From Verrucomicrobiia bacterium (lineage in GTDB: Bacteria; Verrucomicrobiota; Verrucomicrobiia; Palsa-1439), in NCBI GenBank assembly GCA_035577545.1, contig DATLVI010000015.1:57427-121426 (forward strand): 64,000 nt of DNA. The letters run 5' to 3'. A model generated the notes under the pieces. The model did not search any database and had not been told where the DNA came from. It worked only from the letters and a program-made list of their open reading frames with translations. The position numbers were made by a program, and so were the translations under genes. Every line of letters begins with the position of its first letter. Within the stretch, counting starts at the first letter, position 1. Positions 1 to 9,057 of the stretch are shown here, one piece after another.

Positions 1-2
1 TG

Positions 3-287
3 CCGCGCTACCCGAAGATCCTCGATTGGGTCCTGGGATTCGTTTTTGGTTTCATCGCCGCCACGATCCTGGTTTGCTGCGTGATGACGAGCCTGTCGGT
101 CGTTGTCCCCAAAATCTGGGAGCCGTATAATCGCGACGCCTTGACAGTGCCGTTTGATCGATACCCGATCGCGGTTTATCGGTACATCGAGGATGCGGTG
201 GGAGTCAAAGCGAACGATCCGGGGCACACGCGGTTCCCCACCTTTGAAAAGAAGGACGGGGACGACTTTCAAAAATACTGGCAATGA
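3..287 (+). CDS. CvpA-like membrane protein, C-terminal part (partial)
   Basis: The open frame enters from the window edge and ends at TGA 285-287; the start lies outside. The visible 94 residues begin with RYPKILDWVLGFVFGF and one hydrophobic helix (about residues 8-35), followed by a soluble tail rich in Asp, Lys and aromatic residues. The Asp-x-x-x-Gly-x-x-x-Gly pattern at the start of a membrane helix is typical of the last helix of CvpA/colicin V production-type proteins, which are small inner-membrane proteins. With only the C-terminus visible, the family call is tentative. The gene is convergent with the minus-strand run that begins 24 nt further on. Confidence 0.5.
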   Translation, partial: PRYPKILDWVLGFVFGFIAATILVCCVMTSLSVVVPKIWEPYNRDALTVPFDRYPIAVYRYIEDAVGVKANDPGHTRFPTFEKKDGDDFQKYWQ

Positions 288-311
288 AGGTTGGTCGCAA
301 GCTCCCGCAGT

Positions 312-1433
312 TCAATCCTTGATCAGGAACCGGGAGATAAAGAAAAGAATCGCGACGACGATGATCGCCATCGCCACCCAGTTGTTCTTTGCCCAGGCAA
401 CGAGGCCCCCGAGCACTTCGGGCGACTCCGCGGCGGGTGGCGGCGCGGGCGATGGCGCGGGTGGAGCCCTGGATGCCTCGACGGTATTCGTCGGGGTCGT
501 TAGCTCGGGTGGGTGCGCTTTCAGCGTTGTGAGCCTCTGTTTTACGGCATCGCGTTGACTCACGGCGAAATCAAATTGGTTCTGGGCGGCATTGAGTTCA
601 CTGCGGGCCTGATCAACGGCGATGTGGGCCTGGGTGGTTGACAGCGAGTTGCGATCCGTGGCCTGCGCCAGCGTTGCCTCGGCCGAGCGCAGTGCCTGAC
701 GAGCCCGATCCACCCGATCCCGAGCAGACGAGACCTCACCCACCAATTGCCGTTGTTGACGGTCGAGCGAATTCGTGGCCGATTGATAAGCGGACACCAG
801 TAACGGTCGTGCCGCCGAAGCCAGCTCCGGCTGTCTTTCCATGCGAACGACGAACTGGAGCCGTTGGACAGCCGTCTCGAATCGGCGTTGGGCCATGAGT
901 TCGCGGGATTCTTGCAGCAACTGCTGGCCCCACGCGCGCTCCATCTGCGGCGCAACCTCCGCGGCAGGCGACCATCGGCCACGAAACTTGACGTTTCCGG
1001 CGGCCACCAGATCGCGCTCCGCCTTCCACCCAACGATGCGCTCGGTCACGTTCGACGCGTAGGGCGAGTTCGGGTGTTCCTTCAGGAACGCGCCGAAGAC
1101 GTCGCTGATGACCTGGTCGTAGTACTCAACCCTGTAGCTGTCGCTCGGGCTAAGTTGATACTTCTGCAGGTTTTCGTAGTCACGCGCTATCTGATGCTCG
1201 GCCCGTTGCTCGGGCGTCCAGCGGATGACCGCGGCAATGTCCGCCCTGTCGACGCGGCGTGTTTGCGTGATCGTCCCGCCGGCGAACTCCAGCAGGATCG
1301 AAAGCGACGAAGCGTCCTCGGACACGATCTCACCCTCGAGCGCCGTGCCGTCCTTGAGTTTGACGGTGTCGGCCCGGGCGTAAAGTCCGGCCAGCAACCA
1401 CACGGCCAATATCAAGCAGTAGCAGGTCCGCAT
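312..1433 (-). CDS. Exported coiled-coil protein with C-terminal membrane anchor, unknown function
   Basis: 373 residues. A signal peptide (MRTCYCLILAVWLLAGLYARA) is followed by a small beta-rich segment, DTVKLKDGTALEGEIVSED, of the kind seen in many Verrucomicrobia/Planctomycete exported proteins. Residues about 215-305 form a long Ala/Gln/Arg-rich coiled coil with heptad character (RDRVDRARQALRSAEATLA). A Pro/Ala linker and one transmembrane helix (about 348-368: NNWVAMAIIVVAILFFISRF) close the protein. The architecture suggests an envelope protein anchored by its C-terminus with a periplasmic rod. It lies 7 nt downstream of folB and is probably cotranscribed with it. I do not recognise a specific function. 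Confidence 0.75.
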   Translation of the reverse strand: MRTCYCLILAVWLLAGLYARADTVKLKDGTALEGEIVSEDASSLSILLEFAGGTITQTRRVDRADIAAVIRWTPEQRAEHQIARDYENLQKYQLSPSDSYRVEYYDQVISDVFGAFLKEHPNSPYASNVTERIVGWKAERDLVAAGNVKFRGRWSPAAEVAPQMERAWGQQLLQESRELMAQRRFETAVQRLQFVVRMERQPELASAARPLLVSAYQSATNSLDRQQRQLVGEVSSARDRVDRARQALRSAEATLAQATDRNSLSTTQAHIAVDQARSELNAAQNQFDFAVSQRDAVKQRLTTLKAHPPELTTPTNTVEASRAPPAPSPAPPPAAESPEVLGGLVAWAKNNWVAMAIIVVAILFFISRFLIKD

Positions 1434-1440
1434 TGAGTCC

Positions 1441-1788
1441 TCATTGGGCGCGACGAATCTGGATCGAGACGTACTGGCTGCGCGGGATGCTGAACTTTTT
1501 CACCTCGACCGTCACCGCATCGGCCATCTGGCGGGCGAGAATTGCCCCGGCGATTTCATGGGCGACCGCCTCGACCAATTTGCGCGGCCGTTCCGTGACC
1601 AACTGGCGGACCAGGTCCGCGACGATATCGTAGCGGCTCGTAGCGGCTTCGGCATCCTGACGCCCCGCTTCTGTGAGGTCGCGTTCCATCTCCACCGTGA
1701 TGAGCAATCTCTGGGCCTGTGCGCGCTCGGATTCCGTGACGCCGATGTGCGCGTCCACCTCGAGATCCTTGATGACGATCTTATCCAC
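1441..1788 (-). CDS. folB: Dihydroneopterin aldolase (FolB)
   Basis: 115 residues from a GTG start at 1788. FolB cleaves 7,8-dihydroneopterin to 6-hydroxymethyl-dihydropterin and glycolaldehyde in folate synthesis. The family pattern is clear: IVIKDLEVDAHIGVTESERA at the N-terminus with the substrate-binding Glu, central TSRYDIVADLVRQ, and the C-terminal VEVKKFS with the catalytic Lys. An ATG-like start further upstream (1839) would add a Ser/Pro-rich tail absent from the family. GTG 1788 overlaps the end of the HAD gene by 8 nt, a normal coupling arrangement, so I chose it. Length agrees with the usual 115-125 residues. Confidence 0.88.
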   Translation of the reverse strand: MDKIVIKDLEVDAHIGVTESERAQAQRLLITVEMERDLTEAGRQDAEAATSRYDIVADLVRQLVTERPRKLVEAVAHEIAGAILARQMADAVTVEVKKFSIPRSQYVSIQIRRAQ

Positions 1789-2422
1789 GCACGACCTCGG
1801 GCTTGGCGAGGAATTGTTGCAACTCACCGAGATGCTCACAGATGAGGTCGGGTCCCATCGCGCGCAGTTTCTCGAGGGAATTGTAGCCCGTCAACACCGC
1901 GCAGGTGTGGATGCCGCCCGCCTGACCGGCCTCGATATCGTGTTCCATGTCGCCGACAAACATCGTCTCGTCGCGGTCGAGGTGGTTCTCGTCGAGGATG
2001 TGGTGGATCGTCGATGTCTTGTCGACAATGCCAATGTATGGCTTGGTAATGAAAGATTTGATACCGAAAAGATCCCCCAACGTTTCGTAGGTGTGGGGAT
2101 CGACCGTGCTGGCGATGTACACGCCCATGCGCCGTTCCTTGCAGAAGCGCAAAAACTCCTGCGTGTGCGGCAGGACGGTGATGGCGGCGTGGTGTTTTGG
2201 ATATTCTGCCAGAAAAATCTCTTCCAGTTTCGCCTGCGGTATGTGGGAGACGCGCGTCTCGTAGAACTTGCGAACCGGCAGGCAAAACTCCGCGCGGAAC
2301 TGCGGCAGGGACATCGCCGGCAAACCACAGAACGCGAGCACGTGGTTCGTGGTCCTCACCACCGGCAGCAAATCATCGACGAGCGTGCCGGACCAATCGA
2401 GAATGACGTTACGAATGACCAC
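1781..2422 (-). CDS. HAD-superfamily hydrolase with altered motif I
   Basis: 213 residues, GTG start. HAD phosphatase fold: motif I at residues about 9-13 is DWSGT, motif II is in YIASTVD, the motif III Lys is in FITKPYIGIVDK, and motif IV is VGDMEHDIEAG. A helical cap follows motif I, as in phosphoglycolate-phosphatase-like (subfamily I) members. In motif I the second Asp, the usual general acid, is Ser. That is uncommon for phosphatases and occurs in HAD members with other chemistry, such as phosphonatases, which have Ala there. The substrate is unknown. It overlaps folB, so the two are probably translated together; a role in pterin phosphate removal is only a guess. Confidence 0.8.
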   Translation of the reverse strand: MVIRNVILDWSGTLVDDLLPVVRTTNHVLAFCGLPAMSLPQFRAEFCLPVRKFYETRVSHIPQAKLEEIFLAEYPKHHAAITVLPHTQEFLRFCKERRMGVYIASTVDPHTYETLGDLFGIKSFITKPYIGIVDKTSTIHHILDENHLDRDETMFVGDMEHDIEAGQAGGIHTCAVLTGYNSLEKLRAMGPDLICEHLGELQQFLAKPEVVRG

Positions 2423-2512
2423 CCGGCGAGGGTATCACAAACACCTTGGTTGAGGGATAGGAAAAGACAGGGGCACGGCCTGTCCGTTCGCGGTAGCACG
2501 ACCATCTCTCGC

Positions 2513-2842
2513 CTAGGGTTTGCGGCGGGTGCCGCGGACGCGCTTGGCGAGGCGGTCCGTTTTGCGTTTGCGCAGGCGGCGCTCGATTTTTCCCGCGACT
2601 ACTTCAAGCGCGCCGATGACATCGGCGCTGGATTCCTCCGCGCTGAGGTCGGCGCCGGGAATTTCGACGAGCACGCGGACGGTGAATTGACGCGGCGAGG
2701 GGTGGGCGCTGACTTTGCGCAGCCGCACGCGCGCGCGTACCGCGCGGGGCGCGTAAAGTTCGACCCGCCCGATTTTTTCATCGATGGCATCCTTGATGAC
2801 TTCCGAGAGTGTGACACCGTCGGCTTGGACCAGAATATCCAT
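2513..2842 (-). CDS. hpf: Ribosome hibernation promoting factor / RaiA family
   Basis: 109 residues, short HPF type. It binds the 30S decoding region and inactivates ribosomes in stationary phase. The sequence opens MDILVQADGVTLSEVIKDAI and has the beta-alpha-beta-beta-beta-alpha pattern, with the basic helix GKIERRLRKRKTDR near the end that contacts rRNA. The long C-terminal dimerisation domain of long HPFs is missing, so this is the short form. A clear Shine-Dalgarno (AAGGAGA) lies 8 nt before the ATG at 2842. It is the first gene of the minus-strand run that continues into the HAD gene after about 90 nt. Confidence 0.87.
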   Translation of the reverse strand: MDILVQADGVTLSEVIKDAIDEKIGRVELYAPRAVRARVRLRKVSAHPSPRQFTVRVLVEIPGADLSAEESSADVIGALEVVAGKIERRLRKRKTDRLAKRVRGTRRKP

Positions 2843-2939
2843 GGTCGGTCTCCTTGCTTGATAACGGAACTTGCCTACTCAAAACTTAGCACGGAACACA
2901 CAATAGACAACCGATGGAACACGAAGACTCAATAAATTT

Positions 2940-3989
2940 TCAATAGGGGCTCTCGGTGTCCTCTGCTGGCCGCACTTTGCCCGCGTAGTGGCGGTGGATA
3001 AAGAGGGAGTAACCGATGGACAGCACCAAGGCGACGGGCCACCAGACGAGCGCGATGGCCAGGCCGTGTCCCGTGGCGGCGCCTTCATACGCGGTGAGGG
3101 AGTTTTCTGGCGCGAGCGTGGAGTGGAGCATGACGGGAAAAACGCTGGCGGCCCCGGCGATCATCAGGCCGGCCAGGAACGCGCAGGAACCCATGACAGC
3201 ACTCTTTTCCAGGCGGTTGCGGAGGCCGATGAATACCGCCAGCAGGCCGCCGAGAACGGCGGCCACGCCGAGCCAGGCGAATGGTTGGCGCAGCATTCCC
3301 GGAAACAGATCCGGTCGCACATATCCTGACTCCACCGTAATCACGACGAGCAGCACCAGGACAATATCCCAAAGGAGCTTTGCGAGCCGTTCGGCGCGGT
3401 CGTGGACTGGGCCGGTAGTTTTCAATACCAAAGCGACCGCACCGTGGGCCGCGAGTGTGACCAGGGTGAAGACCGCGACCGAGACCGTGTACCAATCCAG
3501 GATGCCGACGTGACCGCGCACGCCGAAATGGGTGAAGAAGCTGAGGGTGAACCGACCACGGACGTCCAGCGGAACGCCCCGCACGACGTTGCCGAGCGCG
3601 GCGCCGATGAGGATGGCGAGCAGGATGTTTGAGGCCACGAAAGAGAAATGCCAGCCGGTGCGCCACAGTGGATCGTCGATGTGGCCGCTGACTTCATGGG
3701 ACACACCACGCAGCACGAGCGACCAGAGCAAAAGGAAAAACGCCAGGTAGAATCCCGCAAAGGCGGAAGCCAGGACCGAGGGAAAGGCGACGAAGAGCGT
3801 CCCGCCGAAGCTGACGAGCCAGACTTCGTGCCAGCTCCAGAGCGGGCCGATGGCGCGAAGGACCAATCTTCGTTCCGCGTCGGTCTTGCCGACGGCGTAT
3901 TGCAGGGTTCCCGCGCCGATGGCGAAGCCGTCGAGGATGATGAACATCACGAGCATGAACGACAGGATGGCGTACCAGGTTTCAACCAT
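2940..3989 (-). CDS. cydB: Cytochrome bd ubiquinol oxidase subunit II
   Basis: 349 residues from ATG 3989. Subunit II of the bd-type quinol oxidase, partner of CydA in the inner membrane, coupling quinol oxidation to O2 reduction with high oxygen affinity. Starts MVETWYAILSFMLVMFIILD and contains the family's GFAIGAGTLQ, RRLVLRAIGPLWSWHEVWLV and SHEVSG segments, with eight or nine hydrophobic helices. The open frame extends upstream to 4172, but those residues have no membrane or CydB character and overlap cydA. The ATG at 3989 overlaps the cydA stop by 8 nt and fits the family's N-terminus. No cydX-like small ORF was seen downstream. Confidence 0.93.
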   Translation of the reverse strand: MVETWYAILSFMLVMFIILDGFAIGAGTLQYAVGKTDAERRLVLRAIGPLWSWHEVWLVSFGGTLFVAFPSVLASAFAGFYLAFFLLLWSLVLRGVSHEVSGHIDDPLWRTGWHFSFVASNILLAILIGAALGNVVRGVPLDVRGRFTLSFFTHFGVRGHVGILDWYTVSVAVFTLVTLAAHGAVALVLKTTGPVHDRAERLAKLLWDIVLVLLVVITVESGYVRPDLFPGMLRQPFAWLGVAAVLGGLLAVFIGLRNRLEKSAVMGSCAFLAGLMIAGAASVFPVMLHSTLAPENSLTAYEGAATGHGLAIALVWWPVALVLSIGYSLFIHRHYAGKVRPAEDTESPY

Positions 3990-5337
3990 GGGCGGCTCCC
4001 CGTTTGGTGGTGGACGAAGCGGGCTGCGGGCCGTGGAGAATTTCGCGGCCGACCATGAACAGGTAGAGCACGCCCAGCACGAAATAAAGACCCACGAAAC
4101 CGATGAGAGTGAACAACACGTCGCCGCCACTGACCACTTCGCTGCTTCCTTGAGCGGTGCGGAGAAGTCCATAGACGAGCCACGGTTGGCGACCGAGTTC
4201 CGCCACCATCCAGCCGGCGGAGGTGGCGATGAACGGGAATGGGAATGCCAGCATCAGCAACCAAAGTAATGCGGGCGTTTTTTCCAGTCGGCCGCGCATG
4301 AGTTGGAAGCAGGCGCAAGCCATGAGCGCGATAAAGATCGTGCCGAGGCCCACCATAATATGGAAGGCGTAATAGAGCAGTTCGATATTGGTCGGCCAGG
4401 TGTCTTCGGGGAATTCATCCAGGCCGTGGACGTTTGCGTAGACACTGCCGTAGGCCAGGAAGCTGAGCGCGCCGGGGATGCGAATTGGATTATCGAGTCG
4501 GCGCTCCTTCATGTTCGGCTGACCGATCATGTTGACTTCGGCCATGGGGCCGCTGTGGAAGCGGCCTTCCATTGCGGCCAGCGCGACGGGTTGGTACTGG
4601 GCGACTTTCTTCGCATGCATATCGCCAGTAGGAAATGCCACGAGTACGGACGCGACCAAGCCGACGATGGTGCCTGTCTTGAGAAAGAGCGAGGCTTGGG
4701 CGGAGTGCCGGTTACGCAAGGCGTAAAGCGCGCCGACGGCGGCCACCACGAATGATCCCGTTACGACCGCGGCGGTTTGGTTGTGGAGGAAGACGACCAG
4801 GGCCCAGGGATTAAGCAAATACGCCTGGAGATCCGCGAGCCGCAAGGTGCCATCAGCGGCCAGCGCGTAACCGACGGGGTGCTGCATAAAAGCATTCGTG
4901 ACAAGGATGAAGTAGCCCGAGAGCCAACTACCAACGGCCACGCCCAGGGTGGCGAGGAAATGATTGCGCGGGCCCAGTCGTTTCTCGCCCCAAACCATGG
5001 CCCCGACCATTGCGCTCTCGAGAAAGAAGGCGAACATGCCTTCCATGGCGAGCGTTTGGCCGATGATGTTGCCGGAGTAGCGGGAAAAATTCGCCCAGTT
5101 GGTGCCGAACTGGAATTCCATCGGGATGCCCGTGACCACGCCGACGGTGAAGTTGATGCCGAAGATGCGCGCCCAGAACCGGACGGCGTTCCCATAACGT
5201 TCGTCGCCAGTGCGGAGGTGGCGCCACTTCCAGTAAACGAGGATCCACGCCAACCCCATGGTGAGTTGCGGAAAGAGATAATGATAGGTGATGGTGAAGG
5301 CGAACTGCAGTCGATGCCAAAGCAGGGCGTCGTCCAT
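3982..5337 (-). CDS. cydA: Cytochrome bd ubiquinol oxidase subunit I
   Basis: 451 residues. CydA carries hemes b558, b595 and d. The ligands are in the expected places: His19 in TYHYLFPQLT, Glu99 in AMEGMFAF, His185 in LHNQTA and Met377 in SAGWMVAELGRQPW. The periplasmic Q-loop (about 236-262, GDMHAKKVAQYQPVALAAME) lacks the long insertion of the E. coli enzyme, so this is the short-Q-loop type that includes cyanide-insensitive oxidases. The GRQPW signature also fits that type. It is first in a two-gene operon with cydB. No cydDC assembly transporter is nearby. Confidence 0.94.
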   Translation of the reverse strand: MDDALLWHRLQFAFTITYHYLFPQLTMGLAWILVYWKWRHLRTGDERYGNAVRFWARIFGINFTVGVVTGIPMEFQFGTNWANFSRYSGNIIGQTLAMEGMFAFFLESAMVGAMVWGEKRLGPRNHFLATLGVAVGSWLSGYFILVTNAFMQHPVGYALAADGTLRLADLQAYLLNPWALVVFLHNQTAAVVTGSFVVAAVGALYALRNRHSAQASLFLKTGTIVGLVASVLVAFPTGDMHAKKVAQYQPVALAAMEGRFHSGPMAEVNMIGQPNMKERRLDNPIRIPGALSFLAYGSVYANVHGLDEFPEDTWPTNIELLYYAFHIMVGLGTIFIALMACACFQLMRGRLEKTPALLWLLMLAFPFPFIATSAGWMVAELGRQPWLVYGLLRTAQGSSEVVSGGDVLFTLIGFVGLYFVLGVLYLFMVGREILHGPQPASSTTKRGAAHG

Positions 5338-6029
5338 CCCCTGATGCTAGTCCTCCGCGCGGGATGACACCAGAACTTCTTGCGGCGATGATATGCACAG
5401 AAGAACCAAGGAGCCTCCAGCATATCGTTAATCGATAATTTTGCTGGACGTGGTGTCGCGGGAGAGGTATAGTCGACACTGTCGGGAAAGGTATCCGCCG
5501 TCGCCCGAGGCTATGGCGCGACGAGGAAGGCAAAAGGTCGAAGTAAAATGAACGGAAAATGCCAGAAGACGAAGAGCAATGGCGAGAGCCTATGGTCGTT
5601 AATGCTATCTTTGGGGAGGGAGAAAGGGGGTATATACGTTTCTGCGAAACGAACCCAATTTTTTTGGCGAGGCAAAATGGTGTTAAGTAATTGTGGGGCA
5701 ATTGGAAGTGACGCAAAAATTTGGCTAAATAATTTGGGTTCGTTTTGGAAAACGAACCCAATTTGGGGGGTGTTTTGAGGCGCTTTGAGGGCATTTCTCC
5801 AGGTTTAGCCCGCCTTTTTGATGCTCGATCCGGGTTGCTCGTTGGTTTGATGCTATTAAATTCGACAGGCGAGATCCTCCGTCGCGAGGACGCTGTGGAG
5901 GGCAGGCTGCCTGTTCAACACGGAACACACGAAGGAGAACTGTGACGACGAACGTTCGCTTGTCGCGGGGAGGACGCGGGAGTAGGGTGGGCATCGACTG
6001 TTGGGCGTGCTGATCATCGGAGGAGAATC
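5338..6029. other. Divergent intergenic region between cydA and sppA
   Basis: About 690 nt between the starts of cydA (minus) and sppA (plus), so promoters for both should lie here. I could not pick out convincing -35/-10 pairs. The middle is AT-rich and contains the hairpin repeat listed separately. A Shine-Dalgarno-like GGAGGAG lies just before the sppA ATG at 6030. No coding potential was seen; the short open frames here translate to repeats such as KTNPI that come from the repeat itself. Confidence 0.7.
5634..5764. repeat. Dispersed hairpin repeat, copy 1
   Basis: Left arm 5634-5661 contains a small stem-loop (GTTTC TGC GAAAC) followed by GAACCCAATTT. Right arm 5731-5764 is a 13-bp perfect inverted repeat (TTGGGTTCGTTTT with AAAACGAACCCAA) around a GG turn. 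Both arms recur at 40780-40908: the 28 nt of the left arm are identical there, and so are 29 nt of the right arm. Between the arms the sequences are unrelated and differ in length (69 nt here, 72 nt there). In both places the right arm is followed by a G-run. There is no coding capacity, so this is probably a REP/MITE-like non-autonomous element. Confidence 0.85.
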
Positions 6030-7808
6030 ATGAAACTGCAGACCTTGGTGAAACTCGGTGTAGGGTTGCTGGCGGTCGTGGGGGCGTTGGTTCTGATGGT
6101 GGCGGTCGTCGGTGCGGTGTGCGCGCTTGGGGCCAAGCGTCCGGTTCCCTCGAAGGTGATCCTCGAAGCTGATTTTGAGAAGGGCCTGGTCGAGTACGTC
6201 CCCGATGATGCGGTGGCGAAAATCGTGTCGGGGAGCAGGGCGCCAACGGTGCTGGGCGTGATCGAGGCGTTGGAGCGGGCCACGACGGATGATCGGGTGG
6301 TCGGCTTGATTGCGCGCGTGGGTGAAGCCGGTTATTCCGCCGCGCAAATCCAGGAAATCCGCGATGCCATTATTGCGTTTCGCGGCAAGGGCAAACCGGC
6401 CATCGCTTATGCGGAGACCTTCGGCGAGGGCACCAAGGGAAACACTTCGTATTACCTCGCGACGGCGTTCGATGAGATTTACCTGCAGCCGTCGGGCGAC
6501 GTTGGCCTAGCGGGATTGATGGCGGAGACGCCGTTCATCCGCGGGACGCTCGACAAACTTGGGTTCGTTCCGCGCATGGACCATCGATCCGAGTATAAGA
6601 ACGCAATGAACGAGTTGACCGAGAAGAAATACACCGCGGCGCATCGCGAGGCGACGACGAAGTTAGTGGAGTCGATCTTTGGCCAGATCGTAAAGGGCAT
6701 CGCGGAAAGGCGCAAGATGTCGGAAACCGAAGTGCGGGCGCTGATCGATCGCGGGCCGTTCCTCGGCGAGGAGGCGTTGCAGGCGAAACTCGTGGACAAA
6801 CTTGCGTACCGCGACGACGCGTACGCGGAGATCAAGAAGAAGGCCGGTGCGGATGCGAAGTTTCTCTATCTTTCGAAATATAGCGAGCGTGCCGGCGGCC
6901 TGTACGACAAAGGGACGACGGTGGCTCTTATATATGGAGTCGGCGGGGTGAATCGCGGCAAGAGCGGCTACGATCCGGTGTTCCAAGAGGTGACGATGGG
7001 CGCGGACACGGTGGCGGCGGCGTTCCGGGCGGCGGTGGAGGACAAGAAGGTGAAGGCCATTTTGTTCCGCATCAACAGCCCTGGCGGTTCGTACGCTGCG
7101 TCCGACACGATCTGGCGGGAAACGGTGCGCGCCAAGAAGGCTGGCAAGCCGGTGATTGTGTCGATGAGTTCGGTCGCGGGATCGGGCGGTTATTTCGTCG
7201 CGATGTCAGCGGACAAGATCGTCGCGGAACCGGCGACGCTGACGGGATCCATTGGCGTGTTTGCGGGCAAGATGTTGACGACGAATTTCTGGGACAAGCT
7301 GGGCATCTCGTGGGATGAAGTGCATACGAGTTCGAATGCCATGGTGTTCACGGGGCTGAAAGATTACACGCCCGAACAGTGGGCACGGTTCGAGACGTTG
7401 CTCGACCGCATCTACGAGGATTTCACAACCAAGGTTGCGGAGGGCCGCAAGCTGCCGAAAGAGAAAGTGCTCGAAATCGCCAAAGGCCGCGTCTGGACGG
7501 GTGAAGACGCCAAGGCGCTCGGCCTGGTGGATGAACTCGGTGGATTTCCCGTTGCGGTCCGTCTCGTGCGCGAGGCCGCGGGATTGCCTGTGGACGCGAA
7601 GATCCGCCTGAAAGAGTTTCCCCTGAAGAAGTCGCCACTGGAGGCGCTCCTCGGTGGCGGTCCCGACAACAGCCAAAAAGCCGGCGAGGCAACGCTGGCG
7701 CGCGCGCTTGAAGTCATCCAGCCGTTGGCGCGCGTCGCGCGCGAACTCGGGCTTGGCGCTACCGATTCCGGTGCCTTGCGGATGCCAGAACTCGGCATGG
7801 AACCGTAA
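6030..7808 (+). CDS. sppA: Signal peptide peptidase SppA, 67K type
   Basis: 592 residues. SppA is a membrane-anchored Ser/Lys-dyad protease that degrades cleaved signal peptides. One N-terminal transmembrane segment (about 7-34) is followed by two tandem peptidase S49 domains. The general-base Lys is Lys190 in SEYKNAMNELT of the first repeat, and the nucleophile is Ser385 in SVAGSGGYFVAMSADK of the second. This is the split arrangement of the E. coli-type long enzyme (618 residues), not the short archaeal/Bacillus type. FRINSPGGSYAASDTIW is the family's oxyanion region. GGAGGAG lies 7 nt before the ATG. ackA follows after 31 nt. Confidence 0.94.
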   Translation: MKLQTLVKLGVGLLAVVGALVLMVAVVGAVCALGAKRPVPSKVILEADFEKGLVEYVPDDAVAKIVSGSRAPTVLGVIEALERATTDDRVVGLIARVGEAGYSAAQIQEIRDAIIAFRGKGKPAIAYAETFGEGTKGNTSYYLATAFDEIYLQPSGDVGLAGLMAETPFIRGTLDKLGFVPRMDHRSEYKNAMNELTEKKYTAAHREATTKLVESIFGQIVKGIAERRKMSETEVRALIDRGPFLGEEALQAKLVDKLAYRDDAYAEIKKKAGADAKFLYLSKYSERAGGLYDKGTTVALIYGVGGVNRGKSGYDPVFQEVTMGADTVAAAFRAAVEDKKVKAILFRINSPGGSYAASDTIWRETVRAKKAGKPVIVSMSSVAGSGGYFVAMSADKIVAEPATLTGSIGVFAGKMLTTNFWDKLGISWDEVHTSSNAMVFTGLKDYTPEQWARFETLLDRIYEDFTTKVAEGRKLPKEKVLEIAKGRVWTGEDAKALGLVDELGGFPVAVRLVREAAGLPVDAKIRLKEFPLKKSPLEALLGGGPDNSQKAGEATLARALEVIQPLARVARELGLGATDSGALRMPELGMEP

Positions 7809-7839
7809 CGACAACCGGAGATCAAGAGGTTACTACCTC

Positions 7840-9057
7840 ATGGCGAAGAAACTCAACCAGGCTTGTGTCCTGACGATCAACGGCGGTTCTTCGAGCATCA
7901 AGTTTGCGCTGTACCAGACGGGCGACCTACAGAAGCGAAGACTTTATGGAAAGGTTGATCGCATCGGCTTGAGCGGAACAAATCTGACGTTCCGTGATCG
8001 CACAGGGAAACCGCAGGATAGTCGCCGCATTGCCGCTTCCGATCACAAGTCGGCAGCGAAATTCCTGATCGATTGGATCGAACAGCAGGATGGCTTCAGT
8101 TCGGTTCGGGCCGTGGGGCATCGAGTAGTACACGGCATGACTCATACCGAGCCGGAACGGGTCACGCCGGAGTTGCTCGATGAACTGCATCGCCTCCGGC
8201 CGTACGACCCGGAACATCTGCCCCGCGAGATAGAACTGATGGAAGCGTTCCGCCAGCGTCATCCGAAACTACCGCAGGTGGCCTGCTTCGACACAGCGTT
8301 TCACCGCACCATGCCGCGGGTCGCGAAGTTATTGCCGATTCCGCGACGCTTCGACGCAAAAGGAATTCAGCGGTACGGTTTCCACGGTCTGTCGTATGCC
8401 TACCTTATGGAGGAACTCGCACGGCTCGGCGACCCGGCGGCAACAAAGGGCCGCGTGATCCTGGCGCATCTCGGCAACGGCGCCAGCCTGGCCGCAGTTC
8501 GCGACGGCAAGAGCATCGACACCAGCATGGGTTTCACGCCGACGGGGGGATTGGTGATGAGCACCCGCACCGGCGATCTGGATCCGGGCCTCCTTTCGTT
8601 TTTGGCACACGAGGACCGAATGACCGCATCACGATTTGGGCAAATGGTGAACCACGAGTCCGGACTGCTCGGCGTCTCGGAGACCAGCTCCGACATGCGG
8701 GACCTGCTCGCACAGGAAGCCAATGACGTGCGGGCGGCGGAAGCCGTGGCGCTGTTTTGTTATCAGGTAAAGAAATGGATCGGCTCCTTCGCGGCCGCGC
8801 TCGGCGGCCTGAATACACTGGTGTTTGCCGGCGGCATTGGGGAAAACATGCCGGCGATCCGCGCCCGTATCTGCGAAGGACTGGATTTCCTCGGCATCGA
8901 ATTGCATGAGGCGCGCAACGCGAAGAATGCAGCGCAGATTTCAACAACTTCCAGTCAGGTCGCCGTGCGGGTCATCCGCACGGACGAAGAACTGATGATC
9001 GCCAGGTCAGTTATCCGTGTCCTCAGCCCTGGCGACCCCAAGAAAATTAAACCATGA
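7840..9057 (+). CDS. ackA: Acetate kinase
   Basis: 405 residues. Makes ATP and acetate from acetyl phosphate and ADP, reversibly. The ASKHA motifs are intact: [13 protein letters not shown] (N-terminal phosphate loop), [40 protein letters not shown], and [13 protein letters not shown] near the C-terminus. The open frame extends into sppA, but ATG 7840 has AGAGG in front and matches the family's N-terminus. The stop codon overlaps the start of the phosphoketolase gene (ATGA), so the two are translationally coupled. Phosphoketolase makes the acetyl phosphate that this enzyme turns into ATP. Confidence 0.95.
   Translation: MAKKLNQACVLTINGGSSSIKFALYQTGDLQKRRLYGKVDRIGLSGTNLTFRDRTGKPQDSRRIAASDHKSAAKFLIDWIEQQDGFSSVRAVGHRVVHGMTHTEPERVTPELLDELHRLRPYDPEHLPREIELMEAFRQRHPKLPQVACFDTAFHRTMPRVAKLLPIPRRFDAKGIQRYGFHGLSYAYLMEELARLGDPAATKGRVILAHLGNGASLAAVRDGKSIDTSMGFTPTGGLVMSTRTGDLDPGLLSFLAHEDRMTASRFGQMVNHESGLLGVSETSSDMRDLLAQEANDVRAAEAVALFCYQVKKWIGSFAAALGGLNTLVFAGGIGENMPAIRARICEGLDFLGIELHEARNAKNAAQISTTSSQVAVRVIRTDEELMIARSVIRVLSPGDPKKIKP

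Noticed and set aside
1673..2935. 420-codon plus-strand frame over folB, HAD and hpf
   Set aside because: It crosses three real minus-strand genes and shows only antisense-like composition.
4928..5794. 288-codon minus-strand frame over the start of cydA and the hairpin repeat
   Set aside because: It contains the repeat-derived SKTNPNY/CLAKKIGF peptides and then runs antisense-like through cydA in the wrong frame.
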